Source: Punica granatum (Eukaryota; Streptophyta; Magnoliopsida; Myrtales; Lythraceae). Taken from it: a stretch of DNA of 64,000 nucleotides. The translations under genes were made by a program, and so were the position numbers. Where the stretch lies: contig NC_045134.1 in the NCBI RefSeq assembly GCF_007655135.1, positions 27,614,568-27,678,567 on the forward strand, written 5' to 3'. A model generated the notes under the pieces. It was not told where the DNA came from. It searched no databases and saw only the letters and a list, made by a program, of their open reading frames with translations. This document shows positions 23,230 through 34,962 of this stretch, one piece after another. Numbering within the stretch: position 1 is the first letter of the stretch; each line of letters starts with the position of its first letter.

Positions 23230-26200
23230 CAAAAAATTGAAGTTGAAAAGTCAATTCATCGTGGAATTGAGGATTTCATAATTTGATTTATGTGACGATT
23301 TCTCAATGTATTTATCAGCATTTATATATTTATATTATACTAACCATTTCACTGTCTCGTTAGGGAGAACTATTGATTCGTCACATAAATATTTCTATTT
23401 TATTATTTAAACGGTTATTTGAAAATATTAATTAGTATATGAACGTAAAATTAACTTTTTAATAATTTTCAAGTTAAAAATAGAAAATGTTAAATTCATA
23501 ATACTAAGATAACTCTATTAACACTTTATTTACATAAAAAGGACTACTTAATTAACTTTAAAATCATTTAAAATTATTTAAATTAAATGAATAATATTAT
23601 TTAAATCAAAATAGGGGCAATTAATAAAAAATTTCCGGTTTCTAAACAAAATTTAAAATTTTTAGCTTCGGAGTTCTAGGAGAGATTTCGATCTTTTGAA
23701 CTTTACATCTTTTATACAATCATAAACGCTTGTAGAAATTAAATATTTACTTAAGATAATATAAATTTATCACATGGATTCTACAATTTACTTAACAATT
23801 TTATTAATGCATTTGTATTTTTGAAAACCCGCAATCAGATTTATATTTCTAATTTTTTTGCAATATTTTTACTGAACATTTTTTGGCAACATACTTGATC
23901 TTTTATTTGAGTAGGAGTTTTTATGGATAGCATATCAACTATTTGAAAATTTTAACTAGTATATTTTTACGAATGAAATTTTACATGCAGTTTATGGTCC
24001 GATGACCACGGCAGTGGGGAGGAGGCTAGCAGGGGAAGCCCCCACCAGTAGGACTCCCTTCCCCCCTCTCTTTTTGTTTACTTAAATCTTTTTTCTTTTT
24101 TTTAAAAAAATCTAAAACTTGTAAAAATTAAAAATATTATTTGACCAATTAGGAGGTATCACGTGAACTGATTCAGCACCGCCAACTTCTAGTTATAGTT
24201 TTGGACGAAAAATGTTTGATGGACTAAATGTCTATTTGAACCATTGTAATTTTTTAGGATAAAAGTTGAACTTTTTACATAATTTTAGGACTCAAAAGTA
24301 ATTTTGCCGTTATTAATTATTTTAGGCATTATCTTCTTGGGATTATATATGGTTATTAGAAGGCATTATTTCTCTTGTTTCAATAAATGAAGGTATTGCT
24401 TTTGTTAGATAATGATCAAATTCATGAGGCCCTCCTAGACGACTAGTATAATTATTTCTGTAATTATTTAACTTGAACTTCTCATATAAATAATTTCAAG
24501 CTTATAACGAGTTAAAAATGAACAATTATGATTTTGCTTTTAGTACACAAGTATTTAATTGTATTTTGTTATCTCGATGAGCATTATTGTAAGCATAAAA
24601 ATTGCAGAAGTCTTTTTAAAATTTGCCATTTCCATGAAAATAGTTATTTGGATTTATCTTTTCAAGATGATCATTTAATCATGCTTGCAAGTCAAAAGTC
24701 GCTCAACGATGAGTCAAGGATTTGCTAATATGCCATATTTCGAGCAACAATGTTAATCCTTCACTGCGTCTTACAATATATCTATATCTATATCTATCTA
24801 TCTATATCTATATCTATATATCATGTAAAACTAGCTTGAAAGTCATCAATGCTTCTCAATAAATGACGGGTTATTATTGGAACAAAAAAGTATTAAAATA
24901 GTTTATTGAAATAAATATTTTAGCTAACATAATAAATATTAGAACGAATATTATAGTTAATGCCTAACAAAAAAAGCTACTAATTTTAATTAATTTCAAA
25001 ATTTCCAAATTGGAAAGAACAATAAATGCTATGGGGAATTTGTGAAAAAAAATTTAAAGACTTATCGATGTTTATTGGAAGCCTAAATATTCAATTAGGA
25101 TATAAGAAACAATGAAAATAATTTTCCTCTTATATATATATACACACACACACATATAGAAAAATGACTTATACTTTACAGTAAATAGGGTCATATCATA
25201 TAGGATTAAAATAGTCAATTTATATTTAGATAATAATATTATCTACATTCAATAATAAATATTTTTTATATTGTAATAAAATTATATTGTAAAATTCAAA
25301 AAAAAAGTCAAGTTATAAACGATAGATTCATATTGATACAATAAATAAGTATTACAATGAGTATTAGAACAATTGCCATAATAAGCAGATTAAATTTCAA
25401 ATTAAAATATTGAAAATATTTGAAGTTGATATTGTATAAAACTTCAAATTAAACATGGGAAATATGTTATCGTGGTAAGAGACAAATATGTGCTCAAAAG
25501 GAAAAAAGACAAATTTTTAGTCTAATTATTAAACATGCTATATTTGACATATCTAATTAATAAATATCTCAAATATATGATGCATGTTAATGAAAACAAT
25601 TATTTTCAAATTTTTATTATAATAATTAACTTAGTCTTATATGTAAAGAGATTATTGGAGATTTTTATTTGACTAATGAAAAATAATAAATGGAAATATT
25701 ATTATATTTATGAGAAAATTAGTGCTTCCAAATGTGAATTTTTAGAATAAAAATGATGTTTAGATTTATGAAAAATGAAACCGTGTAACGTATAGAACAA
25801 AAGGACTATAAATAATGTAACAAACAAATAAGAAAATAAATATTATAATGATATATACTCGAAAATGATTAAGCACATCTACAAATTATCGTAACACAAT
25901 AATTATATAAAATTACAAGAATATCAAATAAAAATTAACGTTTGAAAATAAGGATTTTCAATAGCACTATCTCAAACAATGTCTATAACAAATATCCAAA
26001 TGATATGTTTCTAATATACATTAGAATTGTATTGATTAGCTAAATATATATACAAGGCATATTAAACAAAACAATTAGTTGCTTACACAAAGAATTTCCG
26101 TAAAAATTAATAGAAGATACTAAATATATGAAATTAAGGCCACTTAAAAAGGTTAAAAATAATAATAACTGAAAGTAATGATAGTGTAAATTAAAGAATT

Positions 26201-26448
26201 ATAGTTGCAAAATAACGAAATAATTATAGTTCAAATAACAAAATTTACAAGATCAAGTTGTATACCTGCATTTAATAAATTTGCATAATGCCTACAATTA
26301 AATAATTATTAAATATACTTTAAATTAAAGAATTATAGTTGCAAAATTGTCACTGAACTATTAATAATTAAACTAATATATTAGAACTATTATTTGATTT
26401 TTTTGTTATTGTTGAAAATTCTACAAAATGGTAATAATTACAATTAAA
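23230..26448. other. AT-rich intergenic DNA, decayed repeats
   Basis: No supported gene. A short GC-richer island near 23995-24070 and an (ATCTAT)n tract at about 24778-24823 stand out. Otherwise the sequence is very AT-rich and probably old element DNA leading into the Helitron end at 26482. Confidence 0.5.
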
Positions 26449-26482
26449 ACAATCCCGTGTAGCGCAATGGTTAAAACACTAG
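26449..26482 (+). mobile_element. Helitron-type 3' terminus
   Basis: CCCGTGTAGCGCAATGG followed by TTAAAACA and CTAG at 26479-26482 has the layout of plant Helitron 3' ends (subterminal hairpin, short spacer, CTAG). The hairpin is degenerate. The matching 5' end was not identified. Confidence 0.45.
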
Positions 26483-26716
26483 AATTAAATTTCCCTAATT
26501 AATATTATCAATATCCAAAAAATGATTGATATTATAAAATATAAACTATAAATATAAGTAACAAATATGATTAGATGTTACTATAATTATTCCTATTGGA
26601 GAATGTTAGTTAATTATAAATATAAAATTGAAATCGATTATGACAAAATGCTAAATTTTATAAAATTATGGTAATATAAGAATATCAAAAATAATTTTTG
26701 GAGATGAACAAGTAAA

Positions 26717-29700
26717 TGTATACAATATATAAAAGTACGGAGCTCCGTTTTTGTTTCTCCACATTTCACTTCCTGAAATGCCCCTGTGATTTTTTGAAAT
26801 TCGATATACACCCTCTAACCTCTTTTCACTTTAGGGACTCCAGTTTAGCCATGCCTTCTCAATGAAAATATAATTGTTTTTCTCTCGAAAGTCACCAGTT
26901 TGCCCCTCCGATGGGCCACTTGTAGACTCTCATAAAAAAAATCTGTTTACTCTATTATCTCTGACAGATCCATAAAGTATTGGTTGTTTCTTTCTATGGG
27001 TAGGATGCCAATAGTGCCTCCGTAATAAATTGATGCTCTTTTTCTCTGTAATAAACGTAATCGGACACTGCCTAGCCTTTGGCGGCACTACAATACCTTC
27101 TGATCACATCAACAGTCGAATGCCCAAGGCCTAATCTTACCTCGACTTCCCTCCTTTGCCGATCCGCACATTGTCCGACCTAGCTACTCTTCCTCCACCC
27201 ATCAGTTCAACATCTTCTCACAAGATGAATTTAGAGTTTTCTCCAGTCTTGATATTTTATTGCTTTGCATCCACACAACCCCGGTCAGGTAATTCTTTCT
27301 TCTTCTTTTAGAATTTATAATTTTTAGTTGAATGGCTTGTTGTCAAACCTAGCCTTTATTCTTTTTGGATAATGTATTTGCAAATTCTCAATTACCGTTG
27401 TGCATACTACATGCAGATGGAATGGCCGAGTTATTGCACATGATTGAAACTGGTTGAGTCTTTTCCACTTGAACATTATGTTGGTTTTCATCAAAATTCA
27501 CTGTCTTGTATTAGGGCTAACATTTGTATAGGGATTCGGAAAAATTTAGGTGGAACTATAATTTCCAAGAAGCCACAAGGACTTTCGCTTCTCTAGGCTA
27601 ATTTTACTTCTATGATAGACCGATCAATTATGCATTGCAGGTTGGGGTTCAACAGCACAGCCGCCGTTATGCCGTAACAAATCAGCATTCTCGACCTCCG
27701 CATTAAAGGCTACTGGATGTGTTCGAAGAAGTTCATAGAAAAGGCATAATTCATGCTTTTTATCAAGGCTTTGGTACATAATAAGGCATGTGCATGAGAA
27801 ATAGTATGCGCGTGAGAAGCTCAAGCAACAGGTCTCCAAAGGCTAAAAGGATTCCATCCTAACATAGCTTCCATGTGGAGATGTGGCCGGGTTGTCGGGC
27901 AGACCTTCACGTACTCATTGGATGTGATCAGGAGAGAGATGCAAATGCATACTATAAGTTATCGCGACATTAAAACCTAATTCTGTCAATCTTTTGTTCA
28001 TCTCATCCTTGGATGTGATAGTAGTTCACCTGGCGACTCACCCAGTTGAAGGAATGTGTGTGTGTATTAGCTGGTGAGCCCACTGCCCAGAAAAAAAGTT
28101 GGACGCTACAAGATATCAACTATACTTTGCTTGAAAAACTAATGTGAAATTCGAGTTGATCTACGGTCTTATTATCTTATGTTTGATTTATCTGAGTCGA
28201 GAGTAAGATGCATGAGAATTTTGGTATAACAGCACCATGGAGGTGCTAATTAACTTCTATTGGTCGCAACCAAGGACGGAGGCAGCTCTACATGGGCTTG
28301 ACCATCAATTATATCAAGGTACATATGTTGCATACAAGGAGCTGTGCGAGTTGATTTCTTGATAATTTTTTGTGCAGGTTGTTTCTTTGGTGGCCCTTGA
28401 ATTTACAGACTACGATGTAATCGAGTTATGGCTATAGTTTTCATTGTTGGACTGGTACCTCGACTCACCCCGTGATCAATTCCAAATGGCAGAACGACAT
28501 CTCACTTGATATATATTCTAAAGACGAGAACAATTATGTTCTCATCACATTCTCGAGACAAGAACAATTATGTTCTCGTCACAGAACGTTGGAACCTTTG
28601 ATGCTTTAGCTATATGTAATATAAGCCTAATTGCCAGTTTTGGTTGAGAAAAATTGCAGATTCGCAGAGAAAAATTTACTATAGATTTTTTTCACTTAGA
28701 TAATATCAAATTGTTTGCGGTGTTCTTTGAGAAATTGGAAGCAATCAATCAACATGTTTGTTCCCTAGAATTCAAATTGGCAATTCCTTTTCAAGTGAAC
28801 TTCATTTGTTATGGTCCATACAGATTGCGTTGCTCTGAATGAACTTCCAAATACAGCATCGCCCCTAGGAATCGTACTTCAGTTTACTGCTTTTCTTGGA
28901 AGTGGCATTTTTCTGTAATTCAGTGTTACAATGACCTTGTATTAGTCACTACATAATGTGTTGTGTAACTTCATTGTATCGTGACCGGAGGTCAGAATGG
29001 TGGACGATTTCTACTGTACCTAATACTTCAAGAGGGCTTCTATATGTTTCGACCAGCTTTTCACATTTTTGTCTTTGAAAATTTTAGGATCACGTTGTAC
29101 ATTAAAAGGAAATGAAAAGGAAGAACTCGAAATAAAAAAAAATGTAAGCATCTGCATTAGCCGGCAACTTGGTCGGACTAAATTTTCAGTGGATACCTAT
29201 AAACTAACCTTCTAAAAATATCTTTCTATGATGTGATGTGTGAAGACAACTTTTATTTATTCAAAAAAAATTGTGGAACTCGATTTTTTGATCCTATAAA
29301 ACTCGATTTTTCAGTAAGATTCTTTGTTGTAACAATTTTCGAAGTTACTAATTATGTATTTACTTACTTTCAGTAGATCGTCATTTGATTGAAGTTATTG
29401 CATTTCTCCATGTAGGAACTAAATCTTAAGTTTTTTGAGCGAGATATCATCCTTATGTTGTCTCTCATCGACTGTGACAGTATAGATTGCGGGATGAATC
29501 ATTGCGAGCATCTTTGCTCAAGGATATATTGATATTTCTTGATCAAATTAAAAGTTTTGACCTCTACCAGAATAAAAGTAAAAGTTTTAACTTAATTTTA
29601 AGTTTCTTCTCTTATTTACAGAAGAAAGCACGTGAAATTTATTTTTCCCTCCATAACATATATGTTTTCAAGCAGTTCTTCAAGAATCTAGGGTATTTGT

Positions 29701-30700
29701 TGCAAACACTATCAAAGGACTGCAATCAATCTTAAATAAATGTTGTTCACGTGAATTGAAAGTTCTAAGTATGAATTTTTGAAAAAAGAAAGTTTGTTGT
29801 GCACTGAAATTTACTTGTGATCTTTTGTTTTTGTTTTTTCTTGGTAGATTGCTTGTGATCCTTTTAAAATTATTTATGTTGTCAAAATGTATTTCAATCA
29901 GTGAAGACTTATCATATCATCTTTTTTTGGTGTCCACACTAATATTCGGAAATCCGATAGGCCCTAACTAATTCAATTTGAGCATGGTCGGCTACTAAAA
30001 AATAAGGACATGTTTACTTATGGAAATTTTTTTATTTTTCTTAGAAATTTTCTAAAAAGTTGAGAACAGAAAAAAAAATGTTTAATTATATAGAAATGAA
30101 AAAAAAATTATGGGAAGATTTTCTTTTCCACAGTTCAAATTGTTTATGAATTAGAAAAATACTTTTTTTAGTTCTTCACTTTTCCTTTAATTAATTGTTT
30201 CCATTTCTATCTTCTAATTTATGAATTTTTTATTTATAAATTGAATTCAAAATTTTCATGAATGATGATTATCTCAAAGTAAAGAATTTTTTAATTTAAT
30301 ATTAGTAAACATGTTTTAATACTTTACAATGGAGAAAATGGAGCAGAAAAATAAAGATGGAAATGAAGAATCAATTCTCTAAAAGTAAACATGTCCTAAA
30401 ATTCTCTCAATAATGAATTTTATCCATTTAGAAGAGCTGATCCGAGACCTTACTTAAGTGAAATAAATATCGAATCACTTGAATCAAATCACGTTTGATT
30501 TTATAACCAAATTGCATTTGAACGAATATCGAATCCCTTTTATTGATTTAATTAGTTTGAGTTAGGGAGTCTTGTTAGGTTTACCAACTGATTTAATTAT
30601 TGTTGTCACCCCAATAATATAATAAATATAGGACATGCGACGCGCATAGAGAACTCGTGGATATGCATACCACGTGCAACTCACGTGGCTCTCCTACTAG
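26717..30700 (+). mobile_element. non-autonomous Helitron, about 4 kb, with gene-like cargo
   Basis: The 3' end is clear: a perfect hairpin CCACGTG-CAACT-CACGTGG (30670-30688), spacer CTCTCCTA, then CTAG ending at 30700 followed by T. The 5' end is placed at TGTATACAATATATAAAAG (26717), after an A, consistent with A/T insertion; the expected TC start reads TG, so that end is less sure. The interior 27000-29060 is GC-richer than its surroundings and looks like broken host-gene sequence (CT-rich leader, exon-like blocks), but no frame longer than about 80 codons survives and I could not identify the donor. No Rep/helicase coding was seen. Confidence 0.5.
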
Positions 30701-31377
30701 TATTTAAAATGGACAGTATAATACTTGAGATGGGACACTTATTTAAAATGTATTGTATAAAAATTTCTAAATGTAAAAATATCATAAATTCATCTAATAT
30801 ATGGACAAGTAAATAGATCATAATGCATAGTGAAAGATCCAAAAATTATTAAATTATTCAAAATTAGTCCAACTTAATAAAGGATTATTGTTCAAATTTA
30901 ATGATTTAATTTTTCTTGTTGTAAGCAAATAAAATGAGTAATTATTATAAAAATGATATAAATGTTCAAAAATGAATAAATACAATCTAACTGCTAAAAA
31001 TACTAAAGAAATGAACAGATCGCATATAAATTTTTCATATATATTACTACAAAGCACCCTTTTTGATTTATGGTAGAGTAAAAGAAAAGTCACTATGAAC
31101 GTATTGTCATAATATTAAAAAAAATTAACATTTACAGTAGGGATGTCATAAACTTTGCGTTAAAGAAAAGGTGGAAAATAAATTTTCAATATGATATTTG
31201 AACTAACATATATGTGTATGTCGTAATAATAAAATTGAACATAATATAAACATTAAAAAAGATGATTCGTTTCAAAATAATCATAAATCTTTTATTGAAA
31301 AGTACCCAAATATGAAAGACTATTGTTCAAACCTTTTAAATTATAAATTGAAAAATATATTTTTAATAAGAAAATAT
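30701..31377. other. AT-rich spacer between Helitron-like elements
   Basis: Nothing recognisable beyond AT-rich sequence. The short minus-strand frame near 30854-31093 has no family features. Confidence 0.45.
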
Positions 31378-32202
31378 ATTTATAATATATAAAAGCTGAG
31401 GAGCGACTTCGTGAGAGCTTAATTAGCAAACATTCAGCTCGCGATTGATCGTCTTTTCTACTATTCGGAGAATTTAAATCTAAATTAGAAATTCATGTAT
31501 TTGTCCTATATTTCGTAAGTACACTATCTGTAATTTATGTATGAAAATATTGAGAAGGCATTTTCTACATTCAATGTATTTATGTTATCGAGAAGTTTTC
31601 TCGGTTACTGAATAGAACTCTTTGAGAAATGTGATTTTTCCAAGTTCAATGTTAAGCATCCTATAAATAGAAGATTGAAAAATTCATTTTACATACCATC
31701 CTTTGAGGTTCCATCCTTTGAGTTCATGGAACTACCCACCCAATTTTTAAGCGAATGACCAACTCTTCCTTTTGGTTGAGGGATTCTCTCGGGTCTATGT
31801 CAAAAAATTTTATTTGATAAGAAAAGGCATAATAGCGATCAAGTTTTTTGAAATATTAATTTATAATTTATATATTAAAAATCTTTGTTCTAAGGGACTG
31901 TATATACTTTATCCTTCATAAATTATCTATACTCATATTTAATTCTTTGTATATATTATTATCTTTTAATATATGTGTTGTTTGTATTTTCATATGAGTA
32001 AATATTGCTAATCAAGATGATGTTCTTTTCTTTCACTCTCTCTTAGAATTGTTATGTTTGTAATATCTCTTCAATAGAATATATAATTTTTATTATATTT
32101 TTCATCTACATTAATTATATTTTTATAAATGTTGATTTCCTAATTCTTTGTCATAAAAAGTAATGTATATCAAGATCTCGTGCAATGCAGGGGTAGAAGA
32201 CT

Positions 32203-32204
<2 letters not shown>
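31378..32204 (+). mobile_element. Helitron-like element
   Basis: The 5' side ATAATATATAAAAGCTGAGG resembles the 5' end of the minus-strand copy at 21.6-22.5 kb. The 3' side has CTCGTGCAATGCAGGGG, a short spacer and CTAG at 32201-32204 followed by T. The hairpin is degenerate. There is no coding content. Confidence 0.45.
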
Positions 32205-32236
<32 letters not shown>

Positions 32237-32982
32237 AAGTTGACTAGAAACTAATAAATCGTAAATTATTAATTTGTTATGGTCAAATTATGACAATTTT
32301 AAAATTAAATTAATGTAAATATTTATATAATTAATTCATATAAACATAATTACATCTATTTCAACATGTAATTCTACAATAAGTAGAATTATAAGTATCT
32401 ACTCAGTTAATTAATACGAGCATATTTTACATAGATAATATTCGGTATGATAAGTAAATTCTTTTAAACAAAAAATTAGAACATAAATTCATATAAATAT
32501 AATCGTATATATAATTTAATATATACAAAAATAATTATAAAAATAAAAAATTTACAGGATAAGTAGAAGTATATATATTTACCCAATTAATTAATATAAG
32601 AATCTTTTACATAGATAATAATTTTCAATATGATAAATAAATTCTTCCAATGAGATAATTAATTTTCAAACTATTTAAACTAATATGTGTATTTTATGCA
32701 AATTGAGGAGAAGTTTAGAGGAAATTCGGAGAGAAGCTTTTTCATCAACCTACAATTTATGTACATCAATCTACCTATATAAACACATATATTCTATTAA
32801 CTTTCAATTCTAATGACTAATTTGAAAATATTATAAAATTCATAATTATTATTAAAATATATAATCTTAAAAGCAATCATATTAATTAGAATTATGTTGC
32901 CTATACCTTAAAATTAAACTATAAAATTTTAAATAAATCTCTCTTAAAATTAACCTGTGTAAAACACAGATAAGAAAACTAG
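32205..32982 (+). mobile_element. sequence ending in another Helitron-type 3' terminus
   Basis: The hairpin CTGTGT-AAA-ACACAG (32955-32969), spacer, and CTAG ending at 32982 followed by T form a good Helitron end. The matching 5' end may be shared with the upstream copy or lost. The interior is AT-rich and non-coding, with a (TG)n-(TA)n tract at about 32205-32235. Confidence 0.45.
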
Positions 32983-33274
32983 TATTACTATATATAATAT
33001 AGATATAGATCGATGGTAATTTAAATGAAGGTTTTTTCTTTTATGATGGGGACGATTAGTTAGTTGGAGAAGCCTTGAGGTTTAGGGAAAGAACAAAACA
33101 ATCCAGTTTGGATGATATCAGGTTTAATCAGTTAGCACGCACACGAAGAAAGTAATATGGGCCCAGAGGAGAAAAAACTAGCTACCTTAGCGACATCCTC
33201 TTTTCGATGGGAGAGGGAGCCATCAACAATATGCAAAATGCGAAGAGACGAGCAAGGAAATGTAGTCTATACAT

Positions 33275-33336
33275 ACACGTTTTCACTTGATAATTTTGAG
33301 ATTTTATGTTTGATTTATTATGATGAGATTACGTGT
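33275..33336 (+). promoter_or_regulatory. two ACGTGT motifs upstream of HVA22
   Basis: ACACGT at 33275-33280 and ACGTGT at 33331-33336 are opposite-strand copies of the core recognised by ABA-response bZIP factors. HVA22 genes were first described as ABA- and stress-induced, so paired elements about 220 bp before the TATA box are plausible. Motifs this short also occur by chance. Confidence 0.25.
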
Positions 33337-33556
33337 ACTCTTTTATTATATTTTAATTTTTTTATATTAAATTCATGTGTTTTCTTTTGTAATTGAAAAA
33401 AAAAAAACAAACAACATGCAAAGATGTCAGACAGATGCTTGTCTTGGGACAACACATTTAAGGCAGAATCTAATACTCCATCCATCATCTCACCAGATCA
33501 TCAATTATTACCTAAAAGTACCTCTATCGTCTCGTCTCATCTCATGCATATATATA

Positions 33557-33567
33557 TATATAAATAG
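33557..33567 (+). promoter_or_regulatory. TATA box of the HVA22 gene
   Basis: TATATAAATAG at the end of a (TA)n run, about 225 bp before the start codon, leaving room for a normal leader. It is the best TATA candidate upstream of this gene. Confidence 0.5.
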
Positions 33568-33791
33568 ATACAAACATGTGCCTGCCTGCCTGCCTGCTTA
33601 CACATATAAATTGAGGGAATTAGCTGCAAGACATGTATGTATACTCCATCCTCATTTATTTGTTTGGTTTCGGTCGCCAGTACTATTAACTCTTTCATTA
33701 TTTGTTGTGTGCAAATCTTCCATTCAGCGCCTCGTAAGGTTTATAACCAAATCATCAGAGAAGGCCAACATTAGCTAGCAGGGGATCGATC

Positions 33792-34369
33792 ATGGGCCAC
33801 TTGTGGACATTCATCACGAAAATGCATTCACTTGCCGGGTAAGTATATATTACAATCGTCGTATTAAGCTGCAGCTAGCTCGCTATAGCATGCCCGCCGG
33901 CCATATTAATTGATCATGGGCCTCCTGATCCGATCCTATTATTACTTTCTAGCATGCATAGACTTTATATCATCATAATCATTATTTTGTTCTTAACTTT
34001 GGACAAAATTAATTCTTGCTGCAGGCCTGCGTTGATGCTGCTTTATCCCATGTAAGGATCTATTTTGAATTCACACCTACCTATAGATGTAGAGAATATC
34101 ATGATTAACTAAATTAGTTCTATTTCTACCAGCGATATATATGTCCTTATTGTCATATATATGTATATATATTCACACACACGTATATGTATGCATTGTG
34201 TTGTAGATATGCGTCGGTGATGGCCATAGAGACATCAAAGATCGAAGATGAGCAATGGCTTCCTTATTGGATCTTTTACTCCTTCCTCACCCTTGTGGAA
34301 ATGTTACTCCGCCCTCTTCTCCAGTGGTACGTTTATACAATATCATATTGCAATCCATCGCTATAATTC

Positions 34370-34400
<31 letters not shown>

Positions 34401-34730
34401 ATATTCAAACACCCAATCAACACAATCATCAATAGACCGACATTAATCGCAATCCTTTTTTTCTCTGGTTTCTTTCCATAACTAATATAGCATCGCAGTA
34501 GCTACTTTCTAATTTTCAATGATATGTATATATTTATAGAAAGTTAATAAATTGTTTACGAAATTAATTTATTTAATTGCAGGATACCCATATGGTACGA
34601 CCTGAAGTTAGTGTTGGTGGCATGGTTGGTTCTTCCCCGGTTCAAAGGGGCAGCATTCCTGTACCAGAAGCTCGTTAGAGAGCAACTCATGAAGCACGCA
34701 GAAGTTGTCATGAAACGCAAAGTCCATTAA
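33792..34730 (+). CDS. HVA22: HVA22-family (TB2/DP1, REEP-related) membrane protein
   Basis: Four exons: 33792-33838, 34025-34051, 34207-34326, 34583-34730; all GT-AG, joined frame 113 aa. The protein has the family pattern throughout: a hydrophobic stretch with LLYPIYASVMAIET, the conserved DEQWLPYWIFYSFLTLVE segment and IPIWYDLKLVLVAWLVLP, then GAAFLYQKLVREQ and a short basic tail. This makes two hairpin-type membrane segments with both ends probably cytosolic. HVA22 proteins are ER-resident relatives of yeast Yop1 and animal REEP/DP1, shape tubular ER and act in vesicle traffic, dormancy and ABA/stress responses. The short C-terminus fits the short plant members (HVA22d/e-like) rather than the long HVA22a type. 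It converges on the SDR pseudogene, whose end is about 230 bp away. Confidence 0.93.
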
Positions 34731-34962
34731 TTCCAATGATTCACAGACTACATACAACTTTTATTTAACATACGCGCGCGGGTGCGTACAGACCATCTGA
34801 GCTAGCTATTCTCCATATACGTAGTACTGCACTGTTCCGTAACATATGTTGATGACAGCAATATATAATTACATTTATTAAGCATTATATATTATAAGAA
34901 AAACGCATACATATATGGCAGCAGCATGCAGTAGCTAGCTGTAGCTGCAGCTGGCTAAGTAA

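Noticed and set aside
26455..26475. tRNA-like A box (TAGCGCAATGG)
   Set aside because: There is no B box at the right distance and no cloverleaf; the sequence fits a degenerate Helitron 3' hairpin followed by CTAG better.
28654..28842. 62-aa plus-strand frame within the Helitron
   Set aside because: No motif, no conserved composition and no splice continuation; likely chance in decayed cargo.
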